Shown: positions 34,101 through 40,955 of the stretch, in pieces
Layout: each line of letters starts with the position of its first letter
Position numbering within the stretch: position 1 is the stretch's first letter
NCBI GenBank assembly: GCA_023388435.1
Contig: JAEWGG010000012.1
Span: 1 to 41,267 of the forward strand
DNA length: 41,267 nucleotides
DNA from: Bacillota bacterium
GTDB taxonomy: Bacteria > Bacillota > Clostridia > Saccharofermentanales > Fastidiosipilaceae
Direction of reading: 5' to 3'
The notes under the pieces: model-generated
The model's input: only the letters and a program-made list of their open reading frames with translations
What the model was told of the DNA's origin: nothing
Databases searched by the model: none
Program-made: the position numbers and the translations under genes

Positions 34101-34390
34101 AGACTCCCTCCAGAGCGGAGCTTATCCTGCAGCTCAGACATGAAGGGCGCATACTGGTGGTAGAGGTCGATGGTCAGCGGCGTGCGCTCCCCCAGAGGAT
34201 AGAAGCCGCAGCAGAAGTAGGCCAGGGCCAGGATCAGTACGGGCAGACTAAAAGCGAGGGCGTAGCCGCGGCCTATACCGCCCGACCTGCTCCGCCGCGG
34301 TCTGGGACGAGCCGCAGCTGGCAGCAGATTGGCCTGGGCTGGCTCCTGGGCTGGAGACGGGGCATCCTGCGTCGCGCTTCGTTGCTTCAT
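31145..34390 (-). CDS. YfhO-family multi-pass membrane protein
   Basis: 1081 residues from the ATG at 34390, which overlaps the rsmI stop (ATGA) and follows GGAG; the open frame extends upstream only inside rsmI. After a basic N-terminus come about a dozen membrane helices (to about 590). Family-like blocks include PLTIDLYHQYAPFMSELQ, FYSWNMGLGQNFYALYAYYL and SPFNWLLPLFP. A large extracytoplasmic region (about 640-1000) has GYRGLSLFSST and a helix near 1020 (LLLTVLSALCVLLLCFW), then a 50-residue hydrophilic tail. YfhO proteins resemble GT-C membrane glycosyltransferases; Bacillus YfhO and Listeria YfhO/GtcA-like systems are linked to glycosylation of lipoteichoic acid. That role here is an inference. 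A Pro/Glu/Gln-rich cytoplasmic insert (about 330-380) is unusual. Confidence 0.85.
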   Translation of the reverse strand: MKQRSATQDAPSPAQEPAQANLLPAAARPRPRRSRSGGIGRGYALAFSLPVLILALAYFCCGFYPLGERTPLTIDLYHQYAPFMSELQDKLRSGGSLFYSWNMGLGQNFYALYAYYLASPFNWLLPLFPASGITDAVLIFTLAKVGLMGLGFFHFLLHSFASQPRSAVNALGLPQLRPRYRSQQVGDYLALTLSLAYALSSYALAYSWNLMWLDVLVCLPLMLRGLHRVFEGRSSLLFSLSLALALLSNYYCAFFACLFCFCYAQALVWGCGQPRSIRLAPGLSRILRRGKKSPDSEQGEAELASPVQAEGLAQTTQETGPAQTEQGAGAPPEVPHRLSRPSLVWTWLCYMLRMALASLLGIGLSAVLLLPSLRALSLTSAAGDQFPTNFQLRFSLLDFLTKALSFSKPDIRDGFPNIYAGLFLLLLLPLYFFNRRIPKRERKSFGLLLLFLYFSFNLNVLDFIWHGLHYPNQIPYRFAFVYVALVLILAFRSFQHIRGWRRGLQSRSFALAALALVLLETVKSERAGHWQIYTCLGLLFCYQLLLRRLRRSHKAARRWQAWTERREDRGEEPVPPKDLPSKWRRRRREALSFRYYSFCLALLVCLDLSLNAIQQVQQISENEYYTRRQDFIQQIEPVRQIVQELEQSDQDFWRMELLPQMTSNAPALYGYRGLSLFSSTSGRSQAVWMRQLGYQGNNINSYLYTASTRFLDSFFGLRYLLSKDRQLRNGQLEALGKSGDYYRYKNGQALPLALAVPQRLAQFQASQIADPFRLQESLATELTGQTRSLYRPMKVELLSAANYSEEQREQNSLKLKAGSQDQAGLVHLKIKAEQKALAYLYLRVEADTELSWRLEQPLEGDAVEAYKLSETRSVGYGEYFSLPELDKDQTLLIDLKTEAGKSRAISIYAVQEETELVNQTLSQLQAQGQGGLSVQDGRIEGEVRVEEGQSLLLTMPEDPSWEVWVDGSPSSLKALDGGLSLLELSPGRHSIRLRYLPNGFRTGLLLTVLSALCVLLLCFWERRYKACSAGGDGGPAARWQPGGKLVQPGDSAGPGHAPEGGPEPSCLPAERKLRTSQAKNF

Positions 34391-35343
34391 TTTAGGATCT
34401 CCTTCAACTCTTCTATATAGCGATAGGCCTGGTTGCGCTTGAGACCGCCCTCCTCCCGCAGTATGCGGACCAGGTCCTGGGCGCTCTGGGCCTCTGCAAG
34501 GCGGCCACAGAAGCGGGCCAGCGAGCCCTCGCCCTGGCTGGCTGCGGAATCTGGCCCCTGGACCTGAGCAGCTGTGGGCGAGCATCCCTCGAGGACGAGA
34601 ACGTATTCCCCCCGCGGCTCACTGTCTGCAAGCTCTGCCAAAAGTTCTTCTACGCTGGCCAGACGGTAGTCCTCGTAGCGTTTCGTAAGTTCACGGGCCA
34701 GGCAGCAACGCCGTCTGGCGAAGCCCGCTGTAGCCAGGTCCTGGAGGCTGCGCAACAGGCGGTGGGGGGCCTCGTAAATGATGAGGGTCTCGCTGCGCCG
34801 GAGCAGGTCCTGAATCCGTGACGCACGCTCCTTGCCCGTCCTCGGAAGAAAGCCCTCGAAATAAAAATGCCTGCTATCGAGACCCGAAGCGGCCAGAGCC
34901 AGCAGGCCAGCGCTGGGCCCGGGGATGGCCGTCACATAGAGGCCCTCCGCCCGGCAGGCCCCAACCAGCTCCTGACCCGGGTCTGAGATTGCGGGTAGAC
35001 CTGCGTCGCTGACCAGAGCCACGGCCTGTCCGGAACGAATGCGCCCCACAATTTCCAGCCCCCGCTGACGCTTATTATGCTCATGATAACTGATTTTATG
35101 CGCGGTAATACCGAAATGAGAAAAGAGCAGGCCGCTGACGCGGGTATCCTCACAGGCCACAAGATCCGCCGCAGCGAGTACGGCCCTGGCTCTGGGGCTC
35201 CAGTCGTCCAGGTTGCCAATCGGCGTGCCCACGAGGTAAAGGCCGGGCGACAGCTCCGGAAAGGAGGGCCTGGCTCCATCTGCGGGCTCGCCTCGACGAC
35301 GGGCGGCCCCGCGCCCCAGATCGCGCTGTGCTTCAGTCCCCAT
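34387..35343 (-). CDS. rsmI: 16S rRNA (cytidine1402-2'-O)-methyltransferase RsmI
   Basis: 318 residues. Tetrapyrrole-methylase fold: LYLVGTPIGNLDDWSPRA, LVACEDTRVSGLL, ISYHEHNKRQR, ALVSDAGLPAISDPG, AIPGPSAGLLALAASGL, FYFEGFLPRTGKER and LIIYEAPHRLLRSL, all RsmI signatures. The C-terminal extension (about 255-318) ends in a small helical domain found in long RsmI proteins. The N-terminal 30 residues are Arg/Gly/Pro-rich and not conserved; a later start is possible, but GGAGG lies about eight bases before the ATG at 35343. It methylates the 2'-OH of C1402 in the ribosomal decoding centre, alongside RsmH. It is coupled by a four-base overlap to the YfhO-family gene. Confidence 0.96.
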   Translation of the reverse strand: MGTEAQRDLGRGAARRRGEPADGARPSFPELSPGLYLVGTPIGNLDDWSPRARAVLAAADLVACEDTRVSGLLFSHFGITAHKISYHEHNKRQRGLEIVGRIRSGQAVALVSDAGLPAISDPGQELVGACRAEGLYVTAIPGPSAGLLALAASGLDSRHFYFEGFLPRTGKERASRIQDLLRRSETLIIYEAPHRLLRSLQDLATAGFARRRCCLARELTKRYEDYRLASVEELLAELADSEPRGEYVLVLEGCSPTAAQVQGPDSAASQGEGSLARFCGRLAEAQSAQDLVRILREEGGLKRNQAYRYIEELKEILK

Positions 35344-35543
35344 GGACTTCCTCCCTCATCTCTGTAGTCCCCCTAAGCCGAAACGGATCGGCCATGTTCA
35401 CGTCATGATAACACAGGGCCAGGGCCCCGCAGGCAGCGGCCCGGATCAGAAGGTGGTCCCCCCTCCGCACAGAGAGCGGGCTGCAGCCTTATCTTGTTCT
35501 TGTTAAATAGATTTTCCCCCCGTTAAAATAGGATCTTAGCAAG

Positions 35544-35572
35544 TGGACAGGGCCGCCGGATTGTCCTATACT
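35544..35572 (+). promoter_or_regulatory. Promoter of the heme operon
   Basis: TGGACA (35544-35549), exactly 17 bases, then TATACT (35567-35572); each hexamer matches consensus at five of six. The gap 35344-35623 otherwise holds only the operator-like site below and an AT-rich stretch (35500-35540). Confidence 0.75.
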
Positions 35573-35585
35573 GACCGCCATGTCA

Positions 35586-35599
35586 TTAGCTGTAACTAA
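35586..35599 (+). promoter_or_regulatory. Operator-like palindrome at the heme operon start
   Basis: TTAGCTGTAACTAA has arms TTAG and CTAA six bases apart, 13 bases after the -10 and before the ribosome binding site. The arms and spacing match the core of the DtxR/IdeR box (TTAGGTTAGCCTAACCTAA), where an iron-dependent repressor would sit. The outer half-sites do not match well. Confidence 0.4.
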
Positions 35600-35623
35600 C
35601 ACCCAATATCGGGAGGTAGTAAG

Positions 35624-36565
35624 ATGAGAAAGAATCTAGTAAAAAGAGGTCTGGGCCTCGTCCTCTCCTGCGCCATGGCCTGCAGCCTGGCCGCCTGCGC
35701 TCAGCAGGAAGCCAGGCCGACTGAGACCTACACAGGCAGCGCAAGTCAGGAACTGGCCAGCACAACTGGCACAGACCCCAGTGAGACCCAGGCCGATATT
35801 AGGGTTGTCGCCGGAACTGTGGCTGTGGCCCAGATCCTGGATAAACTCGGTTTTAAAAATGTCGTCGGCGTACCCGATTCACAGTACGACCTGGGCTCAT
35901 ACCAGAATGCCCCGCGCATCGGCAAGCCTCGGACACCGGACGCCGAGGTCGTCAAATCCCTTAACCCGGATATCTTCATCTCTGTGACAAGCCTGGAAGA
36001 GGCCACGGCGAAGAGCCTCTCAGCCCTCAACATCAAGACTCGGTACCTCGACCTCTCCAGCTATGATTCCATCCTCAGCTCGATTGATGAGCTGGGTACG
36101 AGCCTCGGCCTGAGCGAGGCCGCCCAGAAGCTGAAAGCTGAGATTGAGACCCAGGCTGAGCTCGCCCTCAAGAAGGGCGAGGGCAAGTCGGCCCCCAAGG
36201 TGCTCTTTCTTTTTGGCACCCCCAAGTCCATCATGGTCGGCAGTGCTAAGAGCTACGTGGGCTCCCTGCTCCAGAAGTTGAAGATCCCCCAGGTCCAAGC
36301 CGACCTGCCCCAGGCCTACGCCCCGCTCTCCCTGGAAAACATCGTCAGTGAGAATCCCGACATCATCCTGGTGATGAACCACGCTGATCCCAAGACCAGC
36401 AAGGCCATGGTGCAGGCGACTTTTGATAAGAATGAGGCCTTGAAAAAGGTCAACGCCGTCAAGAACGACAAGATCTTCTACCTCAGTGAGAAAAACTTCT
36501 CCGCCACGGGCAACCTCTACGTAGGCGAGGCCCTCGAGGAGCTGGCCCAGATCGCGTATGACTAA
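35624..36565 (+). CDS. IsdE-like heme ABC transporter substrate-binding lipoprotein
   Basis: 313 residues. Lipoprotein signal peptide with lipobox SLAAC (Cys25), then a Thr/Ser-rich tether (about 30-58) and a type III periplasmic-binding-fold domain. RVVAGTVAVAQILDKLG, VVGVPDSQYDLGSY, SLNPDIFISVTSLE and PKVLFLFGTPKSIMVG follow the staphylococcal IsdE pattern closely. IsdE holds heme iron between a Met in GNPMNPD and a C-lobe His. Here the first site is GKPRTPD (Arg103 for Met), while the His side keeps MNHADP (His253), so the iron ligands may differ. It should deliver heme, or another metal chelate, to the FecCD permease. GGGAGG lies before the ATG. First gene of a five-gene overlapping operon. 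Confidence 0.88.
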   Translation: MRKNLVKRGLGLVLSCAMACSLAACAQQEARPTETYTGSASQELASTTGTDPSETQADIRVVAGTVAVAQILDKLGFKNVVGVPDSQYDLGSYQNAPRIGKPRTPDAEVVKSLNPDIFISVTSLEEATAKSLSALNIKTRYLDLSSYDSILSSIDELGTSLGLSEAAQKLKAEIETQAELALKKGEGKSAPKVLFLFGTPKSIMVGSAKSYVGSLLQKLKIPQVQADLPQAYAPLSLENIVSENPDIILVMNHADPKTSKAMVQATFDKNEALKKVNAVKNDKIFYLSEKNFSATGNLYVGEALEELAQIAYD

Positions 36566-37547
36566 GAAAAAACTGGCCGTCTTCTGCATCTGCCTTCTCA
36601 TTCTATTCTGCGCCACGATTTTTGCCATCGGCATGGGCAGCATCAAGATCAGCTTCACCGCCACCCTGCGCTCCCTGCTGGACTCCCGGGCGCTGACGGA
36701 TACGGAGTGGGAGATCGTCCACAACATCCGTCTGCCCCGCGTCTTCCTGGCCCTGCTCACCGGAGCGGCCCTGGCCGTGGCGGGCTCCCTCCTCCAGGCC
36801 GTGATGCAAAACCCCCTGGCCGACCCTGGCATTATCGGGGTCTCTGCGGGGGCCAGCCTGAGTATTATGTTCGTCCTGATACTCTTTCCTGTCTACGCCT
36901 CTTACCTCCCCCTGATCGCCTTCTGCGGCGGGATCCTGGCCACAATCTGCGTCTATATGCTCTCGTGGAAGGATGGGATCAACAGCCTCCGCCTCCTGCT
37001 CGCAGGTATTGCGGTCAACGCCATGCTGGGTGGGGCTTCCAGTCTGATCTCCGTGCTGAACAGCGAAAAAATCCAGGGTGTCGTGCTCTGGCTCAACGGG
37101 ACGCTGAACGGCAGGACCTGGGCCGACCTGCGTATTTTTTCGGCTTACATCCTGCTCGGGCTCATCTTATCCCTCTTTTGCATCCGCGACGCCAACTTCC
37201 TGCTCCTGGGCGATGAAAAGGCCAGCAACCTGGGATTGAACGTCCACCGTTCGCGCATCCTCCTGAGTCTCCTCGGAGCCTACCTCGCCGGGGTCTGCAC
37301 CTCCGCCGTGGGCATCATCGGCTTCGTCGGCCTGGTCGTTCCACATATTGCCCGCCTGCTAGTCGGCTCCGACTACAAGTATCTGCTCCCCCTGTCCATG
37401 CTGGGTGGAGCCACCTTCCTCCTCCTGACCGATACCCTGGCCCGGACCCTTGTCGCGCCCGTCGAATTGCCAGTCGGCACCATCATGGCCGTCATCGGCG
37501 GCCCCTTCTTTCTTTACCTTTTGAGACGGAGCAGAAACCATGGATAG
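36558..37547 (+). CDS. FecCD-family heme/iron-chelate permease
   Basis: 329 residues with nine to ten membrane helices. Family blocks: RLPRVFLALLTGAALAVAGS, LLQAVMQNPLADPGIIGVSA, GADLS-like GASLS, and VGIIGFVGLVVPHIARLLVG (the cytoplasmic coupling segment that contacts the ATPase), then ELPVGTIMAVIGGPFFLYLL. It forms the membrane channel of the importer, probably as a homodimer. The start overlaps the binding-protein gene by eight bases and the end overlaps the ATPase gene by eight, so translation is coupled. Its position next to an IsdE-like protein makes it IsdF/HmuU-like; substrate heme is inferred from the operon. Confidence 0.95.
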   Translation: MTKKKLAVFCICLLILFCATIFAIGMGSIKISFTATLRSLLDSRALTDTEWEIVHNIRLPRVFLALLTGAALAVAGSLLQAVMQNPLADPGIIGVSAGASLSIMFVLILFPVYASYLPLIAFCGGILATICVYMLSWKDGINSLRLLLAGIAVNAMLGGASSLISVLNSEKIQGVVLWLNGTLNGRTWADLRIFSAYILLGLILSLFCIRDANFLLLGDEKASNLGLNVHRSRILLSLLGAYLAGVCTSAVGIIGFVGLVVPHIARLLVGSDYKYLLPLSMLGGATFLLLTDTLARTLVAPVELPVGTIMAVIGGPFFLYLLRRSRNHG

Positions 37548-38325
37548 GGCCATAGACTTCAAAGATTTAACCGTAAACTACGCGGAGAAAAAAGTTCTCG
37601 ACCGGGTCTCCGCCTCGATTCGGCGCGGCGGGATAACAAGCATCATCGGGCCCAATGGCTCAGGCAAGTCCACCCTGCTCAAGGCCTTTGCCAAGCTGCT
37701 GCGCCACCGCGGTGGCCAGATCAGCATTCTGGACCGGGACCTCTGCACCCTGTCCCAGCGGGAACTGGCCCAGCGGGTCGCCGTCTTACTACAGCAGAAC
37801 AGCTGCCCAGCGGATCTCAGTGTCGAAAAACTCATCTACATAGGACGGCAGCCGCACAAAAAATGGTACGAAACAGCCAATCAGCATGACCGCACCATCG
37901 TCCAGGCCGCCCTGGACCAGGTCAACCTCAGCCACCTGAAGGACAAGCTGATCTCCCAGCTGTCAGGAGGGGAGCGCCAGCGTGTCTGGTTGGCCATGGC
38001 CCTGGCTCAGAGCAGCGATATCCTCCTCCTCGACGAGCCCACCACCTATCTGGACATCTCCTTTCAGCTGGAAATCCTTGAACTGATCCGCAAGATCAAC
38101 AAGCGGACCGGTATGAGCATCATCATGGTTCTCCACGACCTGAACCAGGCCATCACGTACAGCGATGAGCTGCTCATCCTGAAAGATGGGAAAATCGTCG
38201 CCACAGGAGAACCCAGGCAACTCATCAGCATCGACCTGCTTCGAAAGGTCTACAATATTGACGCGGACATCATCCAGCTTGACGGCTGCCCGCACATCAT
38301 CCCCAAGCAGTGGAGGCAAGCATGA
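37540..38325 (+). CDS. Heme/iron-chelate ABC transporter ATPase (FepC/HmuV-like)
   Basis: 261 residues. Walker A IIGPNGSGKST (37-45), Q-loop in VAVLLQQNSCP, signature QLSGGERQRVWLAMALAQ, Walker B ILLLDEPTTYLD and switch His in MVLHDLNQAITYSDEL. It drives the FecCD permease. The RQPHKKW segment after the Q-loop is typical of the FepC/BtuD group (GRxPHxxW). The start ATG overlaps the permease gene; the stop overlaps the flavodoxin start (ATGA). Confidence 0.96.
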   Translation: MDRAIDFKDLTVNYAEKKVLDRVSASIRRGGITSIIGPNGSGKSTLLKAFAKLLRHRGGQISILDRDLCTLSQRELAQRVAVLLQQNSCPADLSVEKLIYIGRQPHKKWYETANQHDRTIVQAALDQVNLSHLKDKLISQLSGGERQRVWLAMALAQSSDILLLDEPTTYLDISFQLEILELIRKINKRTGMSIIMVLHDLNQAITYSDELLILKDGKIVATGEPRQLISIDLLRKVYNIDADIIQLDGCPHIIPKQWRQA

Positions 38326-38822
38326 AGAATATCGTCATCTACAGTTCCAGGACCGGAAACACAAAAAAAGTTGCCGAGGCCATCGCCCAGCACTACGCCT
38401 GCGAGATCCTGGACATCCGTGAAGTCGACCCGACGAAACTCGAGGGCTACGACTACATCATCCTCGGGAACTGGAACGACAAGGGCACGGCCGACCAAAG
38501 TTCCCTGCAGTTCTATGCCCAGCTGAAAGACAAGCACTTAGGCGTCTTCCAGACCCTCGGGGCTGAGCCCGATTCCGAACATGCCAGACAGTCCCTGCAG
38601 ACTTGTGTGGCTATGCTCGAAGCCCAGGGTAACAAGGTCAAGGCGAGCTTTCTCTGCCAGGGCCGCATTGATCCCCGGCTCACGGAGATGTTTAAAAAGA
38701 TGGGTGAAAAGTCTCCGCACAAAATGGACGAAAAACGTATGCAGCGCCATAGGGAAGCTGCCAAACACCCGGATGAAGAGGACTTGCGAAATGCCATCCA
38801 GGCCTTCAGGGAGCTGTTCTAA
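38322..38822 (+). CDS. Flavodoxin of the heme operon (HmuF-like)
   Basis: 166 residues from the ATG at 38322, which overlaps the ATPase stop as ATGA and follows GGAGG; a start four codons earlier is possible. The FMN phosphate loop is IVIYSSRTGNTKKVAEAIA. The isoalloxazine loops follow at YIILGNWNDKGTAD and TLGAEPDSEHAR. A basic helical tail (SPHKMDEKRMQRHREAAKHP) extends past the usual flavodoxin core of about 140 residues. Flavodoxins supply low-potential electrons to radical SAM enzymes; the direct overlap with the next gene suggests that role here. In Fusobacterium a flavodoxin (HmuF) works with the anaerobilin synthase HmuW beside a heme transporter, and this order matches. Assignment to heme breakdown is by context. 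Confidence 0.85.
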   Translation: MKNIVIYSSRTGNTKKVAEAIAQHYACEILDIREVDPTKLEGYDYIILGNWNDKGTADQSSLQFYAQLKDKHLGVFQTLGAEPDSEHARQSLQTCVAMLEAQGNKVKASFLCQGRIDPRLTEMFKKMGEKSPHKMDEKRMQRHREAAKHPDEEDLRNAIQAFRELF

Positions 38823-40054
38823 TGCTTTTTGAGAAAAGGATCAAGACGCATCATATCGGCAAAAATATGGGCCGTTTCCTGCGTGGGTCAGAGCGTTTGA
38901 GCACAGTCCTGGATACGGCCGGGCAAGCGGATCAGGTCATCTACATCCACGTCCCCTACTGCTCCAATATCTGCTCCTTCTGCAACATGAACCGCAGCCT
39001 GGGTAGAGCCCCTGCTGAATACGCCGAGCTCGTCATCCAGCAGATTCAACGCTACGGTCAGACCAGACGTTTTCGCGAGTCCAGCATCGACTCCATTTAC
39101 TTCGGCGGGGGGACCCCCAGCGTACTGAGCGGGGCGGAGATCAGCAGAATTCTGGAGGCCATAGCCAAGAATACCCAGGTCAATCCTGGGGCGGAGATCT
39201 CCGTTGAAACCTCTCTCAGCGACCTCGGCCTGGAGAAACTGAACATTTTACGCAAGGCAGGCGTCAATCGCCTCTCGATCGGCATACAGACCTTTTCTGA
39301 CCGCGGGCGTAAGCTACTCGGCCGCCGCGGCGACGGAAATTTCGCCAGAAAAGAACTGCAGAAGCTCCGCGACAGCGGCTTTGACAATATTAATATCGAT
39401 CTGATCTATAACTATTTCGGCCAGACGATGGACGAACTCGACCTGGACCTGCGCAGCATCGAAGACCTGGACCTTGCTGGCTTCTCCTTCTATAGCCTGA
39501 TCGTCATGGACCAGTCCCGGCTTGGACGCACGATCCACAACTATACCGTGGATGACAGCAGCGAGCGTGACTACCAGGCGTTCCGCCATATTGTGGAGCA
39601 GAGCCGGAGCTACGACTTTCTTGAGCTGAGCAAACGTGTCCGGCCAGGTCGGGACCGCTACGTCTATATTCGCCGCCGTCTGGAGGGTAAAGACACCTTC
39701 CCCCTGGGCGCAGGAGCAGGGGGATCTGTGGGGGAGGTCCTACTGAGGAATCCGATTAAGCTCGAGGACTTTCGTCAGAACTGCATTGAGAACTTCGACA
39801 GCTTTGAAGGCATGAAACTGGATCCTGAGTATTTCCGCCTCAAGCAGGCCATCGATACGGTGCAAGTTCTCCACTTCGACCCGGAGCGCCTGAAAAATCC
39901 TCAGATGAATGCCTTCTTCGACGAACTACAGACCCTGGGCTACGCCTACCAGGACAGCCAGGGCCTCTACCGTCTAAGCACCGATGGGGCCTTCTGGGGC
40001 AATAATATCTGCGCCCGACTCTGGGACCTGTCCTCCCAGTCTCACGCTATGTAA
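38822..40054 (+). CDS. HemW/ChuW-like radical SAM protein, likely heme-degrading
   Basis: 410 residues. The [4Fe-4S] motif is HVPYCSNICSFCNMN (Cys47, Cys51, Cys54), preceded by YIHVPYC as in HemW. SAM-binding elements: YFGGGTPSVLS (GGE-like loop), ISVETSLSDLG, RLSIGIQTFSD and NINIDLIYNYFGQT. GAGAGGSVGE and a C-terminal helical domain (about 330-410) also follow the HemW/HutW/ChuW pattern. ChuW and HmuW open heme with a SAM-derived radical, releasing iron without oxygen as anaerobilin. HemW instead binds heme or is a chaperone. Position directly after a heme importer and a flavodoxin favours the ChuW/HmuW role. The start shares one base with the flavodoxin stop (TAATG). Last gene of the operon. 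Confidence 0.88.
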   Translation: MLFEKRIKTHHIGKNMGRFLRGSERLSTVLDTAGQADQVIYIHVPYCSNICSFCNMNRSLGRAPAEYAELVIQQIQRYGQTRRFRESSIDSIYFGGGTPSVLSGAEISRILEAIAKNTQVNPGAEISVETSLSDLGLEKLNILRKAGVNRLSIGIQTFSDRGRKLLGRRGDGNFARKELQKLRDSGFDNINIDLIYNYFGQTMDELDLDLRSIEDLDLAGFSFYSLIVMDQSRLGRTIHNYTVDDSSERDYQAFRHIVEQSRSYDFLELSKRVRPGRDRYVYIRRRLEGKDTFPLGAGAGGSVGEVLLRNPIKLEDFRQNCIENFDSFEGMKLDPEYFRLKQAIDTVQVLHFDPERLKNPQMNAFFDELQTLGYAYQDSQGLYRLSTDGAFWGNNICARLWDLSSQSHAM

Positions 40055-40102
40055 AAAAGTAGCCCGCACACTTGGTCCAGCCTTGAAAAACGGGAACACA
40101 AT

Positions 40103-40142
40103 AAGAGCCGAGCCCTCATAAACAGGCTCGGCTCTTGATTTT
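40103..40142. terminator. Terminator of the heme operon (also faces xpt)
   Basis: AAGAGCCGAGCC and GGCTCGGCTCTT (40103-40114 and 40125-40136) form a perfect 12-base stem with a ten-base loop, then GATTTTC on the plus strand. It sits between two converging genes and could stop both; the T run is short. Confidence 0.75.
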
Positions 40143-40167
40143 CATTCACGCCTACAAGCGGGAAGGC

Positions 40168-40740
40168 TCAACGTCGGAAGCGAATGCTGTCCTCCGTCAT
40201 CTCATCGAGTATGGCCAGGCTTTCCACCTGGTAGCCCTCGCTGCGGATGAGGTCTCCGCCCCCCTGGAAGCCCTTTTCAATAGCTATGCCAATACCCCCA
40301 ACAGCGGCGCCGCTCTGCCGTATGACATCGAGCAGCCCCTGGATCGCCTTACCCTTGGCCAGAAAATCGTCAATAATCAGGACACGGTCCTCGGCGCTCA
40401 GGTATTTTTTGCTTACGCGGATCTGATACTCACGCTGCTTCGTATAGGAGTAGACCCTGCTCTCGTAGCAGGAACCATCCAGATTGAGGCTTTCACTCTT
40501 CTTCGCAAAGACAACGGGCACCCGGAAGTAGCGTGCTGTCATAACGGCAATGGCGATGCCAGAGGTCTCGATTGTCAGAATCTTGCTTATGTCCTGTCCC
40601 TTGAAGAGCTCGTAGAACTCCTGGCCTATCTCCTCCAAAAAAGCAATGTCGAGCTGGTGGTTCAAGAAGGAGTCAACCTTCAAAATACCCGAGCTGCGAA
40701 CTTCGCCATCACGGAGAATCTTCTCTTCCATTGCCTGCAT
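40168..40740 (-). CDS. xpt: Xanthine phosphoribosyltransferase
   Basis: 190 residues from the ATG at 40740 (GAGGG seven bases upstream; gives MQAMEEKIL, like the N-terminus of Bacillus Xpt, whereas an ATG six codons earlier has no binding site). Blocks: ILKVDSFLNHQLD, ILTIETSGIAIAVMTA, VVFAKKSESLNLDG, and the PRPP loop RVLIIDDFLAKGKAIQGLLD. It converts xanthine (and less well guanine) plus PRPP to XMP. Unlike Bacillus xpt I see no purine riboswitch in the leader: the conserved loop bases and paired arms are absent. A weak promoter (TTATCC-17-TTATAT, about 40766-40800 on the minus strand) is possible. The gap 40741-40955 holds only that and the terminator of the next gene. Confidence 0.95.
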   Translation of the reverse strand: MQAMEEKILRDGEVRSSGILKVDSFLNHQLDIAFLEEIGQEFYELFKGQDISKILTIETSGIAIAVMTARYFRVPVVFAKKSESLNLDGSCYESRVYSYTKQREYQIRVSKKYLSAEDRVLIIDDFLAKGKAIQGLLDVIRQSGAAVGGIGIAIEKGFQGGGDLIRSEGYQVESLAILDEMTEDSIRFRR

Positions 40741-40885
40741 CCCAGTACCCTCTTTCATGTAGAGAATACATATAATCCTACCATAGCCAGGAGGATAATG
40801 GGAAGATTTGGGCCTCAGGGCTCACGCTTTTTGGGCCAGTGTAAAAGCCTGCCCCACCACTTATTCAGAAAATAGCGCAATATAT

Positions 40886-40932
40886 AAAAAACCGCCGTCC
40901 CTCCTACTGGCAAGAGGAACAGCGGTTTTTAA
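40886..40932 (-). terminator. Terminator of the LPXTG-protein gene
   Basis: AAAAACCGC and GCGGTTTTT (40886-40894 and 40922-40930) with an inner stem GTCCCTC/GAGGAAC and a ten-base loop; the minus strand continues with T. It lies 25 bases after the stop codon. Confidence 0.85.
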
Positions 40933-40955
40933 TTTTTTGCCCTGTCTACTGCTGC

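Noticed and set aside
40741..40900. Purine riboswitch before xpt
   Set aside because: The leader lacks the conserved three-way-junction bases and loop sequences of the family, although Bacillus xpt has one.
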